Under the pieces are notes generated by a model, which was not told where the DNA came from, did not search any database, and worked only from the letters and a program-made list of their open reading frames with translations. Positions 1 to 6,832 of a stretch of DNA of 38,072 bases are shown piece after piece; within the stretch, counting starts at the first letter, position 1, and every line of letters starts with the position of its first letter. Both the position numbers and the translations under genes were made by a program. The DNA comes from Bacillota bacterium (GTDB taxonomy: Bacteria; Bacillota; Clostridia; Christensenellales; SZUA-584): NCBI GenBank assembly GCA_023461435.1, contig JAEYLC010000022.1, positions 1 to 38,072 of the forward strand, read 5' to 3'.

Positions 1-13
1 CCTCATACATGTT

Positions 14-49
14 CATAATGGCGAATAAGTCCTTTTTTTCGCCATTATG
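14..49. repeat. 12-bp perfect inverted repeat
   Basis: The arms CATAATGGCGAA (14-25) and TTCGCCATTATG (38-49) are exact complements around a 12-nt loop. No U-run follows on either strand, so a canonical intrinsic terminator is not supported. It may be the end of a repeat or of a gene lying upstream of the window. Confidence 0.55.
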
Positions 50-128
50 GGGGCCTTCCCCATTTGTCAAGTGTTTTTTCTTCCCCTCTGTAAACTGCTC
101 CCTGCTCTTAAGTTATTGACATTGCTCA

Positions 129-352
129 TTGAGGGAGGTGGCAATTGACCGCTTTATCGGGCAATTGTCGGAGGGAGTAAAGATATTATGCTATACTTAT
201 TTTAAAGCAGTTTTCTCCCTCAGTCGCCTTTCGGCGACAGCTCCCTCCAGAGGGAGCTAGTATTTCGAGCATTATGATGAGTAAGTGCCATTACCGTATG
301 ATAATATCAAAGCTCGTTCTCTTACCTCCCTCATTGACGGAAGGAGTAAACA
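129..352. repeat. CTCCCTC-type intergenic palindromic repeats
   Basis: The gene-free stretch 1-525 holds three related units. Unit one (129-180) runs from GAGGGAGG to GAGGGAGT with CAATTG-bearing arms. Unit two (215-260), in the opposite orientation, has the hairpin GTCGCC/GGCGAC (223-238) followed by AGCTCCCT/AGGGAGCT (239-258). Unit three (about 322-352) is a short deleted version with CTCCCTC and GGAAGGAG. Such units resemble the non-coding, MITE-like repeats scattered between genes in gut Clostridia; that likeness is from memory, not a search. No T-box motif or tRNA was seen in 1-525. Confidence 0.6.
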
Positions 353-432
353 AGGCAGATTCGTCCCGTTACTTCTTATAAAGACCTAGCTCTATGTCAA
401 AACTCAAATGTAGAGTCTTAATACCCTTAACC

Positions 433-462
433 TTACACCAATCGTCCTCCAGGCGGTATAAT
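433..462 (+). promoter_or_regulatory. leuS promoter (vegetative sigma factor)
   Basis: TTACAC (433-438), an 18-nt spacer and a perfect TATAAT (457-462) give a sigma-A-type promoter. The predicted start near 469 leaves a leader of about 57 nt before the leuS ATG, too short for a T-box. Confidence 0.55.
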
Positions 463-525
463 GCTTGATTTTTTTGTCGATATATATAATAATGTTCGAA
501 GCGAAATGCTTTAGGAGATATCAAA

Positions 526-2943
526 ATGGATTTAACGCAGGTCGAAAAAAAATGGCAAAGCAAATGGGAGCAGAGCAAGCTTTACAGCTTTGATAAATCC
601 CGCGCCGATAAAAAGAAATACATCCTCGAGATGTTCTCGTACCCCTCGGGCGCGAGGCTGCACCTCGGGCACTGGTATAACTACGGCCTCACCGATTCCT
701 ACGCGCGCTATATGCGCATGAAGGACTATGAAATATTCCAGCCGATGGGCTTCGACGCCTTTGGGCTGCCTGCCGAAAACTACGCGATCAAAACGGGCAT
801 CCACCCGGAAGACTCCACACTCAAAAACATTGAGACCATGGAAAAACAGCTTCAGGCCATGGGCGCGATGTTCGACTGGGATTATGAAATCAAAACCTGC
901 CTGCCGGATTATTACCGGTGGACGCAGTGGTGCTTTTTGCAGCTATATAAAAAGGGCCTCGCTTACCGCAAGCAGGCGCCCGTCAACTGGTGCGAGGGCT
1001 GCAACACCGTGCTCGCCAACGAGCAGGTGGTGGACGGCGGCTGCGAGCGCTGCGGCACGCCCGTGGTGCGCAAGAACTTAACGCAATGGTTCTTTAAAAT
1101 CACCGACTACGCCGAACGCCTGCTGCAGAACTTAGATGGGCTCGACTGGCCCGAAAAGACGAAAATGATGCAGCGCAACTGGATCGGCAAATCGACGGGC
1201 GGCGAGATCACCTTCGCGCTTGAGAGCGGCGAGAGCTTCACCGTCTTTACCACAAGAGCCGATACGCTTTATGGCTGTACCTACGCGGTGCTCGCGCCCG
1301 AGCATCCGCTCACGCTGAAAATCACGACGGACGAACAGAAAGCCGCCGTTGAAGAGTATATCGCCTACGCCGCGAGAGCGAGCGAGATCGACCGGCTCTC
1401 CACCACGCGCGAGAAGACGGGCGTGTTCACGGGCGCTTACGCAATCAACCCGGTCAACGGCCGACGCATCCCTGTGTACGCGGCAGATTACGTGCTCGCG
1501 ACCTATGGCACAGGCGCCGTGATGGCCGTGCCCGCGCACGACGAAAGAGACTTTGCGTTTGCGACGAAGTACGATCTGCCCATCGAACGCGTGGTCAAGG
1601 GCCGCGAGGGAGAGGATGACACACTGCCATACACCGAATACGGCATTCTCGTGAACAGCGAGGAATTCAGCGGCTTGCCCGTCGAAGACGGCAAGAAAGA
1701 GATACTCGAAAAGCTCAAAACGCAGGGCAAGGGCGATTTCAAAATCAATTACCGCTTGAGAGACTGGCTGATTTCGCGCCAGCGCTATTGGGGCGCGCCG
1801 ATACCCGTGGTTTACTGCGACACCTGCGGCGAAGTGCCCGTGCCCGAGGATCAGCTGCCGGTGCGCCTGCCTTACGATGTGGACTTTACGCCGGACGGCA
1901 CCTCACCGCTGCTTAAATCCGAAAGCTTCATGCACACCACCTGCCCCAAGTGCGGCGGCAAAGCCGTGCGCGACGCGGACACGATGGACACGTTCGTGTG
2001 CTCCTCGTGGTATTACCTGCGCTATCCGGACAGCCAAAACGACCAAAAAGCGTTTGATACCGACTGGATCAACCAAATGCTGCCCGTCGATACGTACGTG
2101 GGCGGCGCGGAACACGCGTGCATGCATCTGCTGTACGCGCGCTTTTTCACGATGGCGCTGCACGACATGGGCTATGTGAGCTTCGACGAACCGTTCACGC
2201 GGCTCGTACATCAGGGCGTGATTTTGGGGCCTGACGGCGCGCGCATGAGCAAATCGCGCGGCAACGTGATCTCGCCCGACGAATACATTCAAAAATACGG
2301 CAGCGATGTGCTGCGCACATACCTTGGCTTTGGTTTCTCGTACATTGAGGGCGGCCCGTGGAACGTGGACGGCTTGAAGGCGGTTCACCGGTTTCTTGAG
2401 CGCGTCGAGCGCATCGTGCTGCGCCTGAAGGACATTAAAGCCACAAGCGATGAGGGCAAAAAGGAGATTCTCTACGCGCAGAACTATGCGGTCAAGCATG
2501 TGTCCGCCGATATCGAAGCGTTTTCGTTCAACACCGCGATCGCGAGGCTCATGGAGTTCACAAATTCGCTCAACAAATACCTTGACGCATCGCCCGACGA
2601 AACCGTCTCGGCAGATGCCGCAAAAACGCTCACCAAGTTGATCGCGCCTTTTGCGCCGCACTTCGCGGAAGAGCTTTGGGAGCTGCTCGGCGGCGAATAC
2701 TCGGTGTTCAATCAGCCGTATCCCGTCTGCGACGAAAGCGCGCTCGTGCTTGATACCGTCGAGATGCCGCTGCAAATCAACGGCAAGGTGCGCGGCAAGT
2801 TCAACGTATCCGCGGATGCCACCAAAGAGGATATCGAAAAGCAGATTCTTATCAGCCCTGAGCTCACGGCGCTGTTTGAGGGAAAGACAGTGAAGAAGAT
2901 GATCGTCGTGCCCGGAAAAATCGCCAACATCGTGGTGGGCTGA
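526..2943 (+). CDS. leuS: Leucyl-tRNA synthetase
   Basis: Class Ia aminoacyl-tRNA synthetase that charges tRNA-Leu in the cytoplasm. At 805 aa it is the usual length of the Bacillus-type bacterial enzyme. The HIGH-type signature is HLGH at 46-49 and the KMSKS-type loop is RMSKS ending at residue 577. A zinc ribbon has Cys156, Cys159, Cys173 and Cys176, and a second CxxC pair set lies near 435-485. The CP1 editing domain carries the TTRADTLYG segment and the HDERDF segment, whose second Asp (about 342) matches the residue that discriminates against misacylated amino acids. The C-terminus has the LQINGKVRG segment typical of bacterial LeuRS. AGGAG at 513-517 lies 8 nt before the ATG. It appears monocistronic; no T-box leader is present, unlike many Firmicutes leuS genes. 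Confidence 0.98.
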   Translation: MDLTQVEKKWQSKWEQSKLYSFDKSRADKKKYILEMFSYPSGARLHLGHWYNYGLTDSYARYMRMKDYEIFQPMGFDAFGLPAENYAIKTGIHPEDSTLKNIETMEKQLQAMGAMFDWDYEIKTCLPDYYRWTQWCFLQLYKKGLAYRKQAPVNWCEGCNTVLANEQVVDGGCERCGTPVVRKNLTQWFFKITDYAERLLQNLDGLDWPEKTKMMQRNWIGKSTGGEITFALESGESFTVFTTRADTLYGCTYAVLAPEHPLTLKITTDEQKAAVEEYIAYAARASEIDRLSTTREKTGVFTGAYAINPVNGRRIPVYAADYVLATYGTGAVMAVPAHDERDFAFATKYDLPIERVVKGREGEDDTLPYTEYGILVNSEEFSGLPVEDGKKEILEKLKTQGKGDFKINYRLRDWLISRQRYWGAPIPVVYCDTCGEVPVPEDQLPVRLPYDVDFTPDGTSPLLKSESFMHTTCPKCGGKAVRDADTMDTFVCSSWYYLRYPDSQNDQKAFDTDWINQMLPVDTYVGGAEHACMHLLYARFFTMALHDMGYVSFDEPFTRLVHQGVILGPDGARMSKSRGNVISPDEYIQKYGSDVLRTYLGFGFSYIEGGPWNVDGLKAVHRFLERVERIVLRLKDIKATSDEGKKEILYAQNYAVKHVSADIEAFSFNTAIARLMEFTNSLNKYLDASPDETVSADAAKTLTKLIAPFAPHFAEELWELLGGEYSVFNQPYPVCDESALVLDTVEMPLQINGKVRGKFNVSADATKEDIEKQILISPELTALFEGKTVKKMIVVPGKIANIVVG

Positions 2944-3031
2944 CCGAAGTATATAAAAATTCAGTGATCTTTTGACACGCAAAAGCGGCAGCCTCCTGGT
3001 TGCCATTCAGCCTGATGAAAAACACCCTGTT

Positions 3032-3125
3032 TGTCATGCTGAGGAGCGGAGCGACGTGAGTATCCCATGTTAAAGTGCTTTAAACATGGGATTTTTCGAC
3101 TCGCTATCGCTCGCTCAAAATGACA
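3032..3125. repeat. TGTCAT...ATGACA intergenic repeat
   Basis: The unit is bounded by TGTCAT (3032) and ATGACA (3125) and contains the inner hairpin CCCATGTT...AACATGGG plus runs of GCGAGCGATAGCGAG type on one arm. Related sequence occurs again at 12980-13293. It looks like a dispersed palindromic element of the 'TGTCAT-CTGAG' kind common between genes in Firmicutes; no protein is encoded. Confidence 0.65.
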
Positions 3126-3165
3126 TTTGTGACTTTGTCAGCAACTTGAGTGGCAGTCTCTACGG

Positions 3166-3194
3166 TTGCCGTTTATTATTTTCTGTGGTACAAT
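3166..3194 (+). promoter_or_regulatory. queT promoter
   Basis: TTGCCG (3166-3171), an exact 17-nt spacer and TACAAT (3189-3194). The predicted start near 3201 places the riboswitch at the very 5' end of the transcript. Confidence 0.65.
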
Positions 3195-3203
3195 GCCACG
3201 GTT

Positions 3204-3262
3204 GGGCTCAAAGCCCGGCGGACAGTTCGAAACCATCCTGTCCATAAATAAAACTAAGGGAG
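3204..3262 (+). promoter_or_regulatory. preQ1-I riboswitch with Shine-Dalgarno at its 3' end
   Basis: After a small GGGC/GCCC hairpin (3204-3215) comes P1: GGACAG (3220-3225) pairing with CTGTCC (3238-3243) around an 11-12 nt loop starting TTCGAAACCA. It is followed by the A-rich tail ATAAATAAAACTAAGGGAG (3244-3262). Short stem, loop with a CC pair and an A-rich tail ending in CTAAGG is the preQ1-I layout of Bacillus subtilis and Thermoanaerobacter aptamers. Being immediately upstream of queT, a queuosine-precursor transporter, fits. The tail contains AAGGGAG, so ligand-induced pseudoknot formation should mask a ribosome binding site; translational control is inferred. Confidence 0.85.
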
Positions 3263-3270
3263 CGGACCAT

Positions 3271-3318
3271 ATGGTCCGCACAGATGTTTTAATAAGCGTC
3301 TGTGGAAAAATGAAATGA
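3271..3318 (+). CDS. 15-codon leader ORF coupled to queT
   Basis: ATG at 3271 follows AGGGAG (3257-3262) with an 8-nt spacer, and the frame reads MVRTDVLISVCGKMK before TGA at 3316-3318. That stop overlaps the queT ATG (3315) in an ATGA junction. queT has no good ribosome binding site of its own, so translation through the leader may deliver ribosomes to it. The leader ATG sits in the 18-bp palindrome GCGGACCATATGGTCCGC (3262-3279), which can fold as a 7-bp stem with an AUAU loop. Existence as a translated peptide is an inference; the peptide itself has no recognisable function and may matter only for coupling. Confidence 0.5.
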   Translation: MVRTDVLISVCGKMK

Positions 3319-3797
3319 AGAAAAAACTGCTCACTCCGCGCTTCATGGCGGAAACCGGCGCCATCGCCGCGCTGTACTTTGCTCTCACGATGGCCAGCAT
3401 TCCTTTAAGCTACATGACGCCGCAGGTGCGCATATCCGAAGCGCTCTGCGTGTTGCCGCTTTTCACACCCTCGGCGATACCCGGGCTGTTCATCGGCTGT
3501 CTGCTTTCCAACCTAGCGGGCAGTCCTTTGGGGCCTTACGACATCGTGTTCGGCTCGCTCGCATCGCTGGCGGCCGCAGTCGCGGCGCGCTACATCCGTC
3601 CGAAGTGGCTTGTGCCGCTGCCCGCGGTGGTGATCAACGCGTTTGTCGTGGCGGGAATTCTTGAGTATTACCTTGGCATACTGTACTGGGAATCCGTTTT
3701 ATGGGTGGCTGCCGGGCAGGCCATCGCGTGCTATGCGCTTGGCATACCGCTGTTGCTCGCGCTGGACAGGCACAAGGAAAAGTTATTCCGGCGTTGA
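3315..3797 (+). CDS. queT: QueT-family queuosine precursor transporter
   Basis: This 160-aa integral membrane protein has five or six hydrophobic segments. It opens with KKLLTPRFMAETGAIAALYFALT and has the VRISEALCVLPLF and GLFIGCLLSNLAG segments typical of the QueT family, substrate-binding S components of energy-coupling-factor transporters that import queuosine precursors such as preQ1. The preQ1-I riboswitch just upstream agrees with that substrate. The in-frame region upstream to 3255 has no ATG, GTG or TTG, so ATG 3315 is the only sensible start; it lacks a strong Shine-Dalgarno and overlaps the leader stop. No ECF A/T components are adjacent, so a shared ECF module elsewhere would be expected. 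A terminator-like hairpin follows. Confidence 0.93.
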   Translation: MKKKLLTPRFMAETGAIAALYFALTMASIPLSYMTPQVRISEALCVLPLFTPSAIPGLFIGCLLSNLAGSPLGPYDIVFGSLASLAAAVAARYIRPKWLVPLPAVVINAFVVAGILEYYLGILYWESVLWVAAGQAIACYALGIPLLLALDRHKEKLFRR

Positions 3798-3824
3798 TCC
3801 GTTTTCCCGGGAAAAGACAGAAGC

Positions 3825-3859
3825 CGGTTTTCCTTTTACGAAAACCGCTTATTTATTTT
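3825..3859 (+). terminator. Probable queT terminator
   Basis: CGGTTTTC (3825-3832) pairs perfectly with GAAAACCG (3840-3847) around a 7-nt loop, followed by the T-rich stretch CTTATTTATTTT. An additional palindrome TTTTCCCGGGAAAA lies just upstream at 3802-3815. Confidence 0.55.
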
Positions 3860-3955
3860 CGTGGTATTAAAAGGGTTTTAGGGTTTTTCAGCGAATTTAT
3901 TATTATTTCTGTTATTTCTGGCCATGTATAACAATATGATAGGCAGCAATGGTGT

Positions 3956-5179
3956 ATGGATGTTTATCTTGCGCGTCAGCCCATATTCAATAGAAACCAG
4001 AAATTATACGGCTATGAATTGCTGTATCGCAGCAGCCAGATCAACAGCTTTAACTGCAGCGACGGTGACAGAGCATCCAGTGATGTGATGGTCAACAGCT
4101 TTCACCTCATCGGTATCGACAACATCACCGGCGGAAAAAGAGCCTTTATTAATTTTACCGATCAGCTCATCAAAGAAGGAATCGCCACACTGTTCCCGAA
4201 AAAAGATCTTGTCATCGAGATTCTCGAAACGGTCCAGCCCTGTACGGATATCATATTAAGCTGCAGCGATTTGAAAAACAAAGGATATACGCTGGCCCTT
4301 GACGACTTTGTATTCAGCGAAGAATATCTGCCGCTGATCGCGATGGCGGATATCATCAAAGTCGATTTTTTAAGCACGCCTGCACATGTCAAGGAATCGC
4401 TCGTGAAATCTCTTAAAAACCGCAGCATTAAGTTTCTGGCCGAGAAGATAGAAACTCACGAGGATTTCGAACAGGCAAAAAGCTGGGGTTATTCCTTGTT
4501 TCAAGGCTATTTTTTCAGCAAGCCGACTATCATGTCCGTTCATGACGTTTCACCGAGCAAGCTCAATTATCTGCAGCTCATACAAAAGGCCAACGCAGCG
4601 GACTTCGATTTTGAGCAAATCGCGGATATCGTCTCGCGGGATTTATCGCTTTCGTATAAGCTGCTGCGCATGGTGAATTCCGCCGCGTTCGGTTTTCGCA
4701 GCCGCATTAAGTCGGTCAGGCAGGCGCTCGTGCTTTTAGGTTCGGAAGAGATAAAAAAATGGGTATCGCTGATCGCCATCAGGGGCATCGGAGACGATCA
4801 GCCGGAAGAAATCATCACGACGTCTTTGGTGAGGGCGCGGTTTTTGGAGCAGCTCTCGGTGGCCTACAACAAAGCCGCCAATCATGAGGAATGCTTTTTG
4901 ACCGGCCTGTTTTCCACACTCGATGTGCTGATGAACCGCCCGATGACGGAGATTTTAAAAGAGATTGCGATCACCGATGATATCATAGAGGCGCTTATCC
5001 ATAACGGCGGCCGGATAGGGCATGCGTTTTCGCTGATCCTCGCTTATGAAAAAGGGGATTGGGATAAGGTCACGGTGCTTTGCAAAGCAATGGGGTTTGA
5101 TTGCGGCAAAGTGACGGATATCTATCTTGAGGCTCTCGGCTGGAGCCACCAGCTCGAAACCGAAGTGCATTTTCAATGA
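3956..5179 (+). CDS. EAL-HDOD domain signalling protein (YuxH-like)
   Basis: The 407-aa cytoplasmic protein combines an EAL-type domain (about 1-195) with an HDOD domain (about 200-395). The start DVYLARQPIFNRN and ELLYR (21-25) are typical of the YuxH/EAL-HDOD family. EAL landmarks that remain are ELLYR, LDDF (Asp116-Asp117), KVDF and EKIE (163-166), and QGYFF. The loop after the Asp pair is VFSEEY instead of the GTG-type loop of active phosphodiesterases, so cyclic-di-GMP hydrolysis is doubtful and a binding or scaffold role is more likely. The HDOD half has the SRDLSLSYKLLRMVNSAAFG stretch. The ribosome binding site is weak (AGGCAG). It stands alone, with convergent genes downstream and no visible terminator between. 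Confidence 0.9.
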   Translation: MDVYLARQPIFNRNQKLYGYELLYRSSQINSFNCSDGDRASSDVMVNSFHLIGIDNITGGKRAFINFTDQLIKEGIATLFPKKDLVIEILETVQPCTDIILSCSDLKNKGYTLALDDFVFSEEYLPLIAMADIIKVDFLSTPAHVKESLVKSLKNRSIKFLAEKIETHEDFEQAKSWGYSLFQGYFFSKPTIMSVHDVSPSKLNYLQLIQKANAADFDFEQIADIVSRDLSLSYKLLRMVNSAAFGFRSRIKSVRQALVLLGSEEIKKWVSLIAIRGIGDDQPEEIITTSLVRARFLEQLSVAYNKAANHEECFLTGLFSTLDVLMNRPMTEILKEIAITDDIIEALIHNGGRIGHAFSLILAYEKGDWDKVTVLCKAMGFDCGKVTDIYLEALGWSHQLETEVHFQ

Positions 5180-5198
5180 ATCAATTTCAGTTTCTTCA

Positions 5199-5753
5199 TT
5201 ACTTTAAATTCTCTAAATCGAGCTCATAATTTGGATCGTCGAGCTTTTTATCAAGCTCGTTGATTTGCTCAACATTCAAATCTGATAATTTATCATATAG
5301 GCAATCAGGATATTGCTCATTATATTTAGTCAGTTCATCTTGCAGATTGCCCTTATAATCGTTTATTGCCATAGCATTATCCGCGCACCAGTATACAAAG
5401 TCAAATATGATGCCTGTATCATCTTCCCATGTACGCGGGGAACCGTCAGTGTTCTCTTGATCCTTTAGAAACGTCTTAACATCGTCAATCGTGACCGTCT
5501 TGCCTGTTTTGCGTGTATAAACATTGATGTGTATTTGCAGTTCCGTATTGTGTATCGAGTCGTAAGGCATATATTCGCCTTGTCCTAAACCAAAAAAGGC
5601 ATCGTTTTGCATCTGATAACTCGATTTAATATAATGCTCATAATATGCTCTTTTCACTTTGGCTATATTGATGGTATTAATAATCAAATATCCGAAAAAG
5701 GCCACAGTAGCCAGCGCCAATATAAAAATCCCAACTCGCTTCATTTTCATCAT
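5199..5753 (-). CDS. Membrane-anchored effector-C-domain paralog 3
   Basis: This 184-aa protein has a positively charged start, one transmembrane helix (about 6-27) and then about 155 residues predicted outside the cell. The outer part is homologous to the C-terminal 107 residues of the 571-aa protein encoded at 6833-8548: ELQIHINVYTRKTGKT, DGSPRTWEDDT, WCADNA and QINELDKKL, ending YELDLENLK. Its ATG overlaps the stop of the preceding gene by four bases (ATGA). It is the last and most diverged of three tandem copies. I do not recognise the family. By position it could be an immunity protein for the upstream effector, but the shared domain makes this uncertain. Confidence 0.85.
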   Translation of the reverse strand: MMKMKRVGIFILALATVAFFGYLIINTINIAKVKRAYYEHYIKSSYQMQNDAFFGLGQGEYMPYDSIHNTELQIHINVYTRKTGKTVTIDDVKTFLKDQENTDGSPRTWEDDTGIIFDFVYWCADNAMAINDYKGNLQDELTKYNEQYPDCLYDKLSDLNVEQINELDKKLDDPNYELDLENLK

Positions 5754-6292
5754 TTCAAATTCTCCAAATCGAGTTCGTAATTCGGATCGTTGAGCTTTTT
5801 ATCAAGCTCGTTGATTTGTGCCGCATTTAAGTCGTATAACGAGTAATATGGGAATTCAGGATTTTCAACACAATATTTTGTGAGCACGCCTTGCATACTA
5901 GACGAATAATCGTTGATTGCCATAGCGTTATCTGCGCACCAGTTTACAAAATCATATACGGCACCCGTATCATTCTCCCAAGTTCGCGGGGAACCATCGG
6001 GATTCTCTTGATCCTTTAGAAACGTCTCGACATCGCCAATCGTAATCGCTTGGCCTGTCTTACGCGTATAGGCGTTGATATGGATTTGTAGTTCTGTGTC
6101 ATATGCCGCATCGTATGGCATATATTCCCCTTTGCCCCAGCCAAAAAAGGCTTCATTTTGAATTTCATAACCCACTTTAATATAATGCGCTCTTTTCGCA
6201 TTAGCCCGCTCAAGGCCGTCGATAACAAAATAACCGGTTGCGGCTAAAATAGCCAACAATACGATTATAATAACAAGCCGTTTTCTATTCAT
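5750..6292 (-). CDS. Membrane-anchored effector-C-domain paralog 2
   Basis: A 180-aa protein that starts MNRKRL, has one transmembrane helix (about 4-24), then an extracytoplasmic domain. The domain has the same landmarks as its neighbours: AFFGWGKGEYMPYD, ELQIHINAYTRKTGQ, DGSPRTWENDTG, WCADNAMAINDY and a QINELDKKLNDPNYELDLENLK-type end. The ATG overlaps the previous stop as ATGA, and its own stop overlaps the next start the same way. The middle copy differs most from the first around residues 140-160 (CVENPEFPYYSLYDL). The function is unknown; role candidates are the same as for the other copies, namely immunity to, or a partner of, the effector-like protein. Confidence 0.85.
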   Translation of the reverse strand: MNRKRLVIIIVLLAILAATGYFVIDGLERANAKRAHYIKVGYEIQNEAFFGWGKGEYMPYDAAYDTELQIHINAYTRKTGQAITIGDVETFLKDQENPDGSPRTWENDTGAVYDFVNWCADNAMAINDYSSSMQGVLTKYCVENPEFPYYSLYDLNAAQINELDKKLNDPNYELDLENLK

Positions 6293-6831
6293 TTCAAATT
6301 CTCCAAATCGAGCTCATAATTTGGATCGTTGAGCTTTTTGTCAAGCTCATTGATTTGGTCTACATTTAAGTCACTTAAGGTAATATATTGGGAATCAGGA
6401 TGTTGATGGTAGTACTTTGTCAGTTCGCCTTCCAGCTTATTACGATAATCGAACATCGCCAAGGCGTTATCCGCACACCAGTTTACAAATTCAAATATGA
6501 CACTCGTATCATCTTCCCATGTGCGCGGGGAACCGTCAGAATTCTTTTCATCCGTCAAAAATGTCTCAACGTCTTTAAGAGTTATCGTCTTGCCTGTCTT
6601 GCGTGTATAAACATTGATGTGAATCTGCAGTTCTGGTTCACGTGTGGCATCGTAAGGCATATATTCACCTTGTCCTAAACCAAAAAAGGCTTCGTTTTGT
6701 ATCTGATAACTGCCAAACAGGTATCGCTCCCTTTTGGCATTCGCTTGGTTAATACCGTCGATAACAAAATATCCGGCAACAGCCACAAAGACCAGCGCCA
6801 CCACTATCACTATCAGCCGTTTTCTATTCAT
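6289..6831 (-). CDS. Membrane-anchored effector-C-domain paralog 1
   Basis: I place the start at ATG 6831, one base after the TAA of the 571-aa gene, because MNRKRLIVIVVALV then matches the start of paralog 2; an upstream in-frame start at 6888 would overlap the effector gene. The 180-aa product has one transmembrane helix (about 4-24, positive-inside) and an outer domain with AFFGLGQGEYMPYD, ELQIHINVYTRKTGKT, DGSPRTWEDDT and WCADNALAMFDY. Its last 50 or so residues, from AMFDY to DLEN, are almost identical to the effector's end, also at DNA level. Immediate coupling to the effector gene supports an immunity or partner role; no known family is recognised. Confidence 0.85.
   Translation of the reverse strand: MNRKRLIVIVVALVFVAVAGYFVIDGINQANAKRERYLFGSYQIQNEAFFGLGQGEYMPYDATREPELQIHINVYTRKTGKTITLKDVETFLTDEKNSDGSPRTWEDDTSVIFEFVNWCADNALAMFDYRNKLEGELTKYYHQHPDSQYITLSDLNVDQINELDKKLNDPNYELDLENLK
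6299..6456. repeat. Homogenised 3'-end segment, copy A (copy B at 6837-6994)
   Basis: These 158 bp match 6837-6994 with about five differences by eye, all transitions, at a constant offset of 538. Similarity falls sharply beyond the AMFDY codons. The segment is the 3' end of paralog 1; its partner is the 3' end of the effector gene. Confidence 0.85.
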
Positions 6832-6832
6832 T

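Noticed and set aside
1..525. T-box leader for leuS
   Set aside because: No AGGGTGG-type antiterminator motif and the predicted leader after the promoter is only about 57 nt.
1903..3006. 367-codon open frame antisense to leuS
   Set aside because: Arg/His-rich shadow frame opposite well-conserved LeuRS coding sequence, with no ribosome site and no recognisable domain.
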